Assembly (NCBI GenBank): GCA_031973435.1
Contig: DALYDA010000019.1
Span: 1-11,184, forward strand
DNA: 11,184 nucleotides
Direction of reading: 5' to 3'
DNA from: HK-STAS-PATE-34 sp031973435
GTDB lineage: Bacteria; Patescibacteriota; Minisyncoccia; Phycocordibacterales; UBA9973
In this document: positions 5,922 to 11,184 of the stretch, piece after piece
How positions within the stretch are numbered: position 1 is the first letter of the stretch
How the letters are laid out: the number at the start of each line of letters is the position of its first letter
Translations under genes and position numbers: made by a program
The notes under the pieces: generated by a model
Seen by the model: only the letters and a program-made list of their open reading frames with translations
Databases searched by the model: none
Told to the model about the DNA's origin: nothing

Positions 5922-7002
5922 ATTCTCTATCAATCTTTTCGTCTATAAGAATAGGGTCTATATCAGAAACTGTTCCAGTGATACGGAGAACATCTTTGTC
6001 TACCTTTTTTAATTCCTTTCCAGAAGAGTTGTAGTGGTTTAGTACGGTTCCAAGAGAGTTCCCAAGCTTGTTGTGGTAGTCCTCATAGGCCTTTAGGTGC
6101 TTTCCAAGTTCTCCTACGCGCTTTACGATATCCTTTGCACTTTCCTCTATCTGCATCGCCTTTAGTCCCTGTAAAACAGTTTGGAGGTACGCAAGGAATG
6201 AAGTAGGAGAGACGATGATCACTTTATATTTACTTGCAGCGCGCTGGATGAGGTTTTCTGTGTCTTCCGTTATCGAACCTATTTTGTTTACTATCAAGTC
6301 ATAATATATCGCCTCATGCGGGATGAACATGAAAGCAAATTCCATAGTTCCTTTTTCGGGTTGTATGTATTTTGCTGTTTCTGTGATTCTATTTTTTAGA
6401 TCGTTTACAAATATTTTTTCGAGTCGTTCCTTTTCAGCAGGATCGTTTGTCTCACTTATTCTGTTGTAGTTTTCTAGAGAGAACTTGGAGTCGATAGGGA
6501 TTATTTTATCTTTTACAAATACAGCAGCATCAACGATAGTTCCGTCAGGAAAAGGGAACTGCATCTGGTAACTTCCCGGAGGCATAACATTTTTCAAAAG
6601 AGTTTCGAGATAGTATTCACCGAGTATTCCTCTTTGCTTTGGGTTCTTTAATATATCTTGGAGACTTTGGAGTTGGTCAGTGAATGACACGACCTGTTTG
6701 TTTGTTTCGTCTAGTCGAGTGAGTTTCTCTGTTATGTCTGTAATGATACGAGTCGTTTCGGTAGATTGGTAGCGCATGGATTCTGTAACTTGCTTTTGGG
6801 ACTCACCAAGCTTGTTGTCTACTGTTTGGGAAAGGTTACCGATTTTGTTGTCGATCGTTTGAGTGAAGTTGTTGAGCTGAGTAAGAAGCATCTGTAGTCC
6901 AGTGCCGTCTTCATGCTTCGCAGGCTTCTTTTGAGAAATGATATATATACCAACTGCAAGTAGGATGATTACAACTATTAGGAGAACAACGGTTATTGTC
7001 AT
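5920..7002 (-). CDS. rmuC: DNA recombination protein RmuC
   Basis: This 360-residue RmuC-family protein belongs to a nuclease-like family that limits recombination at inverted repeats in E. coli. The N-terminus is a membrane helix at about residues 2-23 (TITVVLLIVVIILLAVGIYI), followed by a coiled-coil region at about 35-118. Within that region an 11-residue repeat is visible (QTIDNKIG at 48-55 and QTVDNKLG at 59-66). The conserved RmuC domain begins with RGILGEYYLETLL (124-136) and continues through DSKFSLENY (171-179), EFAFMFIPHEAIYY and VIIVSPTSFLAYL. It is shorter than the E. coli protein, mainly because the coiled coil is short. The gene is divergent from the hypothetical gene at 7086 and convergent with the helicase. 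TAAAAT six bases before the ATG predicts a leaderless mRNA. The family call is firm, while the biochemical activity is inferred. Confidence 0.92.
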   Translation of the reverse strand: MTITVVLLIVVIILLAVGIYIISQKKPAKHEDGTGLQMLLTQLNNFTQTIDNKIGNLSQTVDNKLGESQKQVTESMRYQSTETTRIITDITEKLTRLDETNKQVVSFTDQLQSLQDILKNPKQRGILGEYYLETLLKNVMPPGSYQMQFPFPDGTIVDAAVFVKDKIIPIDSKFSLENYNRISETNDPAEKERLEKIFVNDLKNRITETAKYIQPEKGTMEFAFMFIPHEAIYYDLIVNKIGSITEDTENLIQRAASKYKVIIVSPTSFLAYLQTVLQGLKAMQIEESAKDIVKRVGELGKHLKAYEDYHNKLGNSLGTVLNHYNSSGKELKKVDKDVLRITGTVSDIDPILIDEKIDRE

Positions 7003-7008
7003 AGGGAT

Positions 7009-7014
7009 ATTTTA
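7009..7014 (-). promoter_or_regulatory. -10 box of rmuC
   Basis: On the minus strand TAAAAT is followed by exactly six bases (atccct) and then the rmuC ATG at 7002. Transcription would start at or beside the start codon. A clear -35 is lacking; TTAAAA lies at about the right distance. Confidence 0.55.
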
Positions 7015-7040
7015 ACACAAAATATCTTTAGTTTTTAAGT

Positions 7041-7068
7041 TTGACAACACCAATCTGTGTGATAGTAT
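7041..7068 (+). promoter_or_regulatory. Putative promoter of the hypothetical gene at 7086
   Basis: A perfect TTGACA (7041-7046) is followed by a 16-base spacer and TAGTAT (7063-7068), which is preceded by an extended -10 TG (7060-7061). The mRNA would start near 7075, about ten bases before the ATG. It faces away from the rmuC promoter in the 83-base divergent gap. Confidence 0.55.
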
Positions 7069-7085
7069 TTGAAAAAACATTATAG

Positions 7086-7553
7086 ATGGAATTTCTGCAA
7101 AAGAAGCTCCTCATGGTAGGAGTAGATAAGTATAATCCGGTTTCTGAAGGAGTTATTTCTAATCTTGAAAAAATGGGATTGAAGTTTGATAAGACTTCGT
7201 TTGTCGGAGAGATAAGGGATGAGCACTTTGATGAAACGGAGCATTTTACACAGTACGAGCTCATCTTCATTGTTGGCATGGAAAGACACATGCTTGGGAA
7301 CAATCTTTCCCGTATAGATGATTATGCATTTCCCCACATGGTTGTTGTTATAGGGGATTATCTGTACAACGGCACGGTTGAGGGTTCGGATGCTGACAAA
7401 AAAGCTGTTTCGTATTACATAAAACAGGTAAATGTCGACATCGGAGAAACCTACTTCAAAAAAGTAGGATTCGGCCTCCACAAGAAAACTTTTTTGGATG
7501 AATACCAAAATATGTTGATCAGCCGAGAAAGCTATACAAAAAAATCTGCGTAA
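7086..7553 (+). CDS. Hypothetical protein, 155 residues
   Basis: I do not recognise this protein. It is soluble, with no signal peptide or membrane helix. The first half includes a possible alpha/beta fold: a strand-like LLMVGVDKYNP near residues 8-18, a second strand LIFIVGMER near 59-67, and a third MVVVIGDYLYNG near 85-96. Each strand is followed by a turn or helix, reminiscent of a small Rossmann-like or receiver-like fold without a clear active site. The C-terminal part is basic. Upstream is a promoter with a short leader and no Shine-Dalgarno. The last codons and the stop lie inside a bidirectional terminator: the TAA sits in its loop. It lies between rmuC and a 3'-5' exonuclease, but neither is co-transcribed with it. 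Confidence 0.7.
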   Translation: MEFLQKKLLMVGVDKYNPVSEGVISNLEKMGLKFDKTSFVGEIRDEHFDETEHFTQYELIFIVGMERHMLGNNLSRIDDYAFPHMVVVIGDYLYNGTVEGSDADKKAVSYYIKQVNVDIGETYFKKVGFGLHKKTFLDEYQNMLISRESYTKKSA

Positions 7554-7572
7554 TGCAGATTTTTATTTTTTT
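7538..7572. terminator. Bidirectional terminator between convergent genes
   Basis: AAAATCTGC (7541-7549) and GCAGATTTT (7555-7563) form a perfect stem with a 5-base loop, gtaat. T runs follow on the plus strand (7560-7572, broken by one A) and on the minus strand (seven A on the plus strand at 7538-7544). The stop codon of the plus-strand gene (7551-7553) is in the loop, and the stop codon of the minus-strand exonuclease (7563-7565) is at the stem edge, so one element closes both genes. Confidence 0.85.
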
Positions 7573-8312
7573 CCTAAATAGTATTTGAGTGTATATATCC
7601 AATCTTCTTCATCCGATTCACTTTGCTCCTTTTGTGCAAGTAGCCACGATAGATAGTTGGGGTCCTCGATAGCAACATCCGAAACCTTCTTTCCGTTGTA
7701 TTTTCCAAACGGAATAGTGTGAAGAAGGGAAGGGTGAGATGAAACTTCGAGCATTTCTTCTATTGCTTTTGTGCTATCACCATCATGTTTCTCCAAGAAT
7801 TTTGCATAGAGTCTTTTGAATAGATCTGCCAAAACTAAAACATCTCCTTTTGCATCGTGTGCCTGAGCGTCTAGTTCCATGTCTAGATAGTATCGGAGAA
7901 ACTGAAGATTGTATCGCGGGATAGCGTTTTTCTCATCTAGATGTCTTACGAGTCTGAGTGTACAGATAAATTTGTCTATCTTTATACCTTCTTTCTCAAA
8001 CATCCCGATGTCGAACTTTGCGTTGTGTGCGACAGGGATATTTTTAGTGTCTTCAAATAATTCTTTTATTTTTTCATACTCGTTACTTTCCTTGAATTTT
8101 GGCTTATCAGCAACCATTTTGTTCGAGATATGGTGCACTGCGCTAGCTTCGGCTGGGATAGGTCGTCCAGGATTGTAAAGGAAGCTAAATATATCGTCGT
8201 TTACAATATTTGTTTTGTCTATAGATACAGACGAGTATGCAATCTGACAAAGTACGTCTTCAGACGTATTTCCTGTGGTTTCTGTGTCGAAAAATATCAG
8301 ATTTTTTTCCAT
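7563..8312 (-). CDS. 3'-5' exonuclease, DnaQ/ExoX-like (DEDDh)
   Basis: This 249-residue exonuclease would remove nucleotides from 3' ends, in repair or proofreading. The DEDDh active site is complete: Asp9 and Glu11 in FFDTETTG, Asp101 in HNAKFDIGMF, and His152 and Asp157 in AHDAKGDVLVL. The catalytic domain spans about residues 1-172. A short C-terminal domain begins near 199 with IPFGKYNGKKVSDVAIEDPN and YLSWLL, the motif found at the C-terminus of ExoX-type nucleases. This makes ExoX a closer relative than the polymerase III epsilon subunit, which lacks it. On the minus strand TATAAT (8324-8319) ends six bases before the ATG, predicting a leaderless mRNA. The gene is divergent from yqeY and shares a terminator with the hypothetical gene at 7086. 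Confidence 0.9.
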   Translation of the reverse strand: MEKNLIFFDTETTGNTSEDVLCQIAYSSVSIDKTNIVNDDIFSFLYNPGRPIPAEASAVHHISNKMVADKPKFKESNEYEKIKELFEDTKNIPVAHNAKFDIGMFEKEGIKIDKFICTLRLVRHLDEKNAIPRYNLQFLRYYLDMELDAQAHDAKGDVLVLADLFKRLYAKFLEKHDGDSTKAIEEMLEVSSHPSLLHTIPFGKYNGKKVSDVAIEDPNYLSWLLAQKEQSESDEEDWIYTLKYYLGKK

Positions 8313-8318
8313 GGATTT

Positions 8319-8324
8319 ATTATA
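8319..8324 (-). promoter_or_regulatory. -10 box of the exonuclease gene
   Basis: A perfect TATAAT on the minus strand is followed by six bases (aaatcc) and the ATG at 8312. This is the same spacing as at the genes starting at 1246, 1858 and 7002. No good -35 is visible. Confidence 0.65.
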
Positions 8325-8331
8325 ATATATT

Positions 8332-8340
8332 TGCTATTAT
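8332..8340 (+). promoter_or_regulatory. Putative extended -10 promoter of the yqeY operon
   Basis: TGC followed by TATTAT (8335-8340) is an extended -10 element 14 bases before the yqeY ATG, giving a predicted leader of about eight bases. A weak -35 (TGGATT, 8312-8317) lies 17 bases upstream. It is back to back with the exonuclease promoter. Confidence 0.45.
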
Positions 8341-8354
8341 GAACCTATAAATAT

Positions 8355-8810
8355 ATGACACTACATGAAACTATAAGAGGAAATATAAAGACAGCAATGA
8401 TGGCAAAAGACGCTGTGCGACTAGAGGTTATGAGAGGACTCGTAACAGCATTTACAAACGAGCTTGTTACAAAAGGCAAGATGCCAACAGACATGCTAAC
8501 CGACGAAGAAACACTTGCTGTTATCACTCGTATTGCAAAACAAAGAAAAGACTCTATTTCACAGTTTGAGTCAGCTGGAAGAACAGACTTGGTAGAAGAA
8601 GATACTGCACAGTTGAAAATCCTAGAAGAATTTTTGCCCACACTTATGAGTGAAGAGGAAATAGAGACTTTTGTAAAAGCAAAGATATCTGAAATGGGTG
8701 AAGTAGATAAATCTAAAATGGGAATGTTTCTAGGGACACTCATGAAGGACCTAAAAGGAAAGGCAGATGGAGCAATGGTTAAAACAGTTGTAGAAAAATT
8801 ATTGGGCTAA
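8355..8810 (+). CDS. yqeY: GatB/YqeY domain-containing protein
   Basis: This 151-residue YqeY-family protein is related to the C-terminal tail domain of the GatB subunit of glutamyl/aspartyl-tRNA amidotransferase. The free-standing form is widespread and its exact role is not settled; a tRNA-linked function is usually supposed. The full domain is visible: the start TIRGNIKTAMMAKDAVRLEV, the middle EETLAVITRIAKQRKDSISQFE followed by AGRTDLVEEDTAQLKILEEFLP, and the end MGMFLGTLMKDLKGKADGAM followed by VKTVVEKLL. The length is normal for the family. It is the first gene of a tight four-gene operon, with 16 bases to the next gene. No Shine-Dalgarno is seen. Confidence 0.93.
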   Translation: MTLHETIRGNIKTAMMAKDAVRLEVMRGLVTAFTNELVTKGKMPTDMLTDEETLAVITRIAKQRKDSISQFESAGRTDLVEEDTAQLKILEEFLPTLMSEEEIETFVKAKISEMGEVDKSKMGMFLGTLMKDLKGKADGAMVKTVVEKLLG

Positions 8811-8826
8811 TATTTTAAATAAGATT

Positions 8827-9165
8827 ATGAAAATCATTGTACATTGGTTGATCCTTACTTTAGCAGTACTTGCTGTGCCTTATTTTATAAGTGGTATCCA
8901 AGTTAGTTCTATTGTTGTCGGGGTAATAGTTGGAGCGTGTCTTGCTTTTATAAATATGGTTGTAAAGCCTGTGCTTTCTATACTGACTCTGCCGATAAAT
9001 ATTGTAACTTTGGGACTTTTCTCGTTAATCCTAAATGCTGGGTTGTTCTATTTAGTATCAAAAGTTGTGTCCGGTTTTACAATAGACTCATTCGTAGCAG
9101 CATTCTGGGGAGCGTTGGTTATATCAGTAATAAACTGGTTTGCAAATAAAGTCGTTCGAGATTAA
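8827..9165 (+). CDS. YvlD/phage holin family IV-type membrane protein
   Basis: This small, very hydrophobic protein of 112 residues has four predicted membrane helices at about residues 5-24, 27-46, 55-78 and 88-107. The pattern HWLILTLAVLAVPYFISGIQ, then VVKPVLSILTLPINIVTLGL and ISVINWFANKV matches the family called mycobacterial four-TMS phage holin or YvlD in databases. Despite the name, members are mostly ordinary chromosomal membrane proteins of unknown function, and nothing here suggests a prophage. It lies 16 bases after yqeY and two bases before the next gene, so it belongs to the operon. A weak TTAAAT six bases before its ATG might give an internal leaderless start, but this is not convincing. 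Confidence 0.88.
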   Translation: MKIIVHWLILTLAVLAVPYFISGIQVSSIVVGVIVGACLAFINMVVKPVLSILTLPINIVTLGLFSLILNAGLFYLVSKVVSGFTIDSFVAAFWGALVISVINWFANKVVRD

Positions 9166-9167
9166 TT

Positions 9168-10088
9168 GTGATTAATTTTTTCAAAAAAAGAAAAGTTATA
9201 GTTGTGCACGGAGGATCATTTCACGCAGATGATCTTTTTGCATGTGCAACACTTAGGATACTGTATCCGTGTTCTAAAATAATTCGATCAAAAAGAGGAG
9301 AGCCTTTACCAAAGGGTGACATAACTCTAGATACAGGTGGAGTATATGATCCACAAAAAAATCTATATGATCATCACCAAAAGGAAGGTGCAGGATATCA
9401 CGAGGGAAGCACAATCCCATATGCTTCTTTTGGACTTATATGGAAACATTTTGGCATGGAGGTTTGTAAGGGGAACAAAAAAGTATGGGAGAGAATAGAA
9501 AGAAAAATAGTTATACCAACAGATGCAGTAGATAACGGAATAGTGCCAAACAAAAATCTTGAAGAAGATGTTTCTTCTTATTTTGCAGATAGGACTTTTT
9601 CTGTGTTCTCCCCAACATGGGAAGAAAAAAAAGGCGATATAGATAAGATTTTTAATCAGCAGGTAAAAAGAGCAAGTAAAATTTTGCAAAGAGAAATATA
9701 TGTCGCATTGGCTGATGTAAGAGGAGAGGAAATAATAACTCAAGCATATTTGAACTCAAAAGATAAAAGAGTTATTGAACTAGAAAACAATTTTCCACGG
9801 TATCTTTACCAAGATACGCTGTCCAGATTTGAAGAACCATTGTATGTTATATACCCTAGTTCTAATGGTAAAACTTGGAATGCAGAAAGCGTTATAAAAA
9901 CATTTGGAACACTAGAGTCCAGACTTCCTTTTCCAGAAAACTGGCGCGGATCACTAGATGATGATAGTCTAGCAAAGGCTAGTGGTGTAGGGGACGCTAT
10001 CTTCTGTCACAGAAACGGTTTTTTGGCTACAGCCAAAAGTAAAGAGGGTGTAATGAAGTTAGCAGAACTTTCACTAAAACAAATATAA
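9168..10088 (+). CDS. MYG1-family protein (DHH-type metal-dependent hydrolase)
   Basis: This 306-residue member of the MYG1/UPF0160 family belongs to the DHH phosphoesterase superfamily, in which eukaryotic MYG1 acts as a 3'-5' RNA exonuclease. Visible motifs are HGGSFHADDLFACATLRIL (14-32, metal-binding His and Asp), LDTGGVYDP, the DHHQ signature at 68-71 in YDHHQKEGAGYH, YASFGLIWKHFG, and DAVDNGI. The C-terminal part has LPFPENWRG and CHRNGFLATAK, also typical of the family. The start is GTG 9168, two bases after the preceding stop, chosen because it gives a normal N-terminus (MINFFKKRKVIVVHGG). It lies four bases before obgE. The family call is firm; RNA processing or quality control is inferred, and fits with the yqeY and obgE neighbours. 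Confidence 0.92.
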   Translation: MINFFKKRKVIVVHGGSFHADDLFACATLRILYPCSKIIRSKRGEPLPKGDITLDTGGVYDPQKNLYDHHQKEGAGYHEGSTIPYASFGLIWKHFGMEVCKGNKKVWERIERKIVIPTDAVDNGIVPNKNLEEDVSSYFADRTFSVFSPTWEEKKGDIDKIFNQQVKRASKILQREIYVALADVRGEEIITQAYLNSKDKRVIELENNFPRYLYQDTLSRFEEPLYVIYPSSNGKTWNAESVIKTFGTLESRLPFPENWRGSLDDDSLAKASGVGDAIFCHRNGFLATAKSKEGVMKLAELSLKQI

Positions 10089-10092
10089 TTAT

Positions 10093-11073
10093 ATGAGATT
10101 TGTAGACGAAGTAACAATTGAAGCAAAAGCAGGACGCGGTGGAGACGGCGTTATTCGTTGGCGACAGGAGAAGTTCATAGACCGAGGAGGACCTGCAGGA
10201 GGTGATGGTGGGCGAGGTGGAAACGTTTTTGTCCGAGCACTTCAGGACCCTTTTATCCTCGCAAAATATACTGACAAGAAAGTCTACACTGCAAAAAGAG
10301 GTGATGATGGTGCCGAGGCAAAGAAGCACGGCGCAGACGGAGAAGACGTGTATCTAGAGGTCCCCGTTGGTGTAACAATAAAAAATATTGAAACAGGTCA
10401 AGTATGGGAAATAATGACTGAAGGACAAGAAGAAAAAATCCTAAAAGGTGGAGGCGGAGGGTTGGGAAATGAGAAATTCAAAAGCTCAACAGAGACTACT
10501 CCATACATAGCAACTCCAGGAAAAGAAGGAGAGGAAGGAAAATTTCTAGTTACATTGTCACTTGTTGCTGATCTAGGACTTGTTGGCTTGCCAAACGCTG
10601 GAAAAAGCTCACTTCTAAACTCTATTACAAATGCAAATGCAAAAGTTGGCGACTACGCCTTTACTACACTTGACCCGAACCTAGGAGACTTACGAGGATT
10701 TATCATTGCCGATATTCCAGGACTTATCGAGGGTGCAAGCGAAGGGAAGGGGCTTGGAACAAAATTCCTTCGTCACATAACTCGAACAAAAGTTATCGCA
10801 CATCTTGTATCATGTGAACTTGGTATGAGTATGATGAGTTCGTATAAAAAGATTCGAAAAGAACTTGAAACATACGGAAAGGGACTTGAAGAAAAAGATG
10901 AAATAATAGTCCTAACCAAAACAGATATTCTTTCATCAAAAGAAGAAATAGATGAAAAAATAAAAGAGTTTTCCAAGCCTGGAAAAACTGTACTCACACT
11001 TTCACTATTTGACGATGAATCTGCAAAGACTCTTTCAGATGAGCTAGTCAAGATACTCCGATCAAAAAAATAA
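10093..11073 (+). CDS. obgE: GTPase Obg/CgtA
   Basis: This 326-residue ribosome-associated GTPase acts in late assembly of the large subunit and in stress control. The glycine-rich Obg domain occupies about residues 1-156, including AGRGGDGVIRWRQEKFID, GGPAGGDGGRGG and GGGGGLGNEKF. The GTPase domain has G1 GLPNAGKS (165-172), switch I YAFTTLDPNLG (188-198), G3 DIPG (207-210) in DIPGLIEGASEGKGLG, and a G4 motif TKTD (275-278) in place of the usual NKxD. The protein ends soon after the GTPase domain, without the longer C-terminal extension of some Obg proteins. It closes the yqeY operon, starting four bases after the MYG1-family stop. TATAAT overlaps that stop but is only three bases from the ATG, too close for a leaderless start. 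Confidence 0.95.
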   Translation: MRFVDEVTIEAKAGRGGDGVIRWRQEKFIDRGGPAGGDGGRGGNVFVRALQDPFILAKYTDKKVYTAKRGDDGAEAKKHGADGEDVYLEVPVGVTIKNIETGQVWEIMTEGQEEKILKGGGGGLGNEKFKSSTETTPYIATPGKEGEEGKFLVTLSLVADLGLVGLPNAGKSSLLNSITNANAKVGDYAFTTLDPNLGDLRGFIIADIPGLIEGASEGKGLGTKFLRHITRTKVIAHLVSCELGMSMMSSYKKIRKELETYGKGLEEKDEIIVLTKTDILSSKEEIDEKIKEFSKPGKTVLTLSLFDDESAKTLSDELVKILRSKK

Positions 11074-11096
11074 AAGCCCTGCAAGTGCAGAGCTTT
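11073..11096. terminator. Probable terminator hairpin after obgE
   Basis: AAAGC (11073-11077) and CTGC (11079-11082) pair with GCAG (11087-11090) and GCTTT (11092-11096), with one internal C-A mismatch and a 4-base loop. It lies between two convergent genes. The plus-strand tail is weak (gttacatt, with a longer T run only from about 11107). On the minus strand the stem is followed by TTTAT and more T from the obgE end, so it may work in both directions. Confidence 0.55.
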
Positions 11097-11097
11097 G

Positions 11098-11184
11098 TTA
11101 CATTAATTTTTTATTCTTTGCTTCCCTAATAGACATATATCGTCCACTAGGGTATTTGTGGGTGGACAATACTCGGGCATCCTT
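11098..11184 (-). CDS. C-terminal end of an unidentified protein (partial)
   Basis: On the minus strand the window edge opens into a frame of 28 codons ending in TAA (11100-11098). It reads from KDARVLSTHKYPSGRYM to SIREAKNKKLM. The frame stays open to the window edge, ends just beyond the obgE terminator hairpin, and is basic at its end like a real C-terminus. I do not recognise the family from so short a piece. It would be convergent with obgE. Confidence 0.5.
   Translation of the reverse strand, partial: KDARVLSTHKYPSGRYMSIREAKNKKLM

Noticed and set aside
8339..8350. Mini-ORF (ATG AAC CTA TAA) upstream of yqeY
   Set aside because: It overlaps the predicted -10 box and would lie mostly before the transcription start, so it is unlikely to be translated.
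8827..9165. Prophage signal from the holin-family protein
   Set aside because: The family name is misleading. Neighbours are housekeeping genes in one operon and no other phage gene is present.
9363..9743. Minus-strand open frame over the MYG1-family gene
   Set aside because: It is a shadow of a strongly supported gene, with a low-complexity aromatic-rich translation and no promoter.
10084..10089. TATAAT as a leaderless promoter for obgE
   Set aside because: It ends only three bases before the ATG, too close to place the transcript start at or before the start codon.
10027..10329. Minus-strand open frame across the MYG1/obgE junction
   Set aside because: It is antisense to obgE, and its cysteine- and serine-rich translation is typical of a reverse-strand artefact.
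1..11184. CRISPR array, tRNA or rRNA genes
   Set aside because: No regularly spaced direct repeats and no tRNA- or rRNA-like conserved segments were seen on either strand.

Overview
The window looks like a chromosomal segment of a Patescibacteria (CPR) genome, probably of the Parcubacteria group. This is an inference from the small, closely packed, AT-rich genes, the very short or absent 5' leaders with almost no Shine-Dalgarno motifs, and the set of families present (LexA, Y-family polymerase, RmuC, YqeY, YvlD-like membrane protein, MYG1, Obg). TGA is used as a stop (ends of the genes at 1188 and 3670), so the genetic code is the ordinary bacterial one and not the TGA=Gly code of Gracilibacteria.

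Layout. 1-460: a small hypothetical gene behind a strong promoter whose spacer is filled by a near-perfect palindrome, closed by a hairpin terminator. 530-1219: an ECF-type sigma factor with its own terminator. 1246-1815: a single-pass membrane-anchored hypothetical protein. 1822-3670: a lexA plus Y-family DNA polymerase operon, with an operator-like dyad in the lexA promoter. 3667-3681: an orphan translation start with the only strong Shine-Dalgarno seen in the window, stopping after four codons. 3712-5921: an SF2 (DEAH) helicase with an unusual C-terminal array of repeats. It is interrupted by a 10-N assembly gap, has its own promoter and terminator, and looks like an accessory insertion. 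5920-7002 (minus): rmuC. 7086-7553: a hypothetical protein. 7563-8312 (minus): a DnaQ/ExoX-like 3'-5' exonuclease, sharing a bidirectional terminator with the hypothetical gene. 8355-11073: a tight operon of yqeY, a YvlD-type four-helix membrane protein, a MYG1-family DHH hydrolase and obgE. 11098-11184 (minus): the C-terminal end of another gene entering from the right.

How they fit together. Five consecutive or near-consecutive genes (lexA, Y-family polymerase, helicase, rmuC, exonuclease) belong to DNA damage, recombination or repair families, so the middle of the window reads as a genome-maintenance neighbourhood. LexA carries every residue needed for self-cleavage and is followed directly by the error-prone polymerase, which suggests a damage-inducible mutagenesis operon in an organism with a very reduced genome. 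The right-hand operon is housekeeping (translation and ribosome assembly).

The observations I rate highest are the helicase architecture (SF2 core, one phage-integrase-repeat-like unit, three homing-endonuclease-associated-like repeats); the recurring arrangement of a -10 hexamer exactly six bases before ATG, which predicts leaderless mRNAs; and the palindrome inside the first promoter. All family assignments were made by eye from motifs, with no database search.
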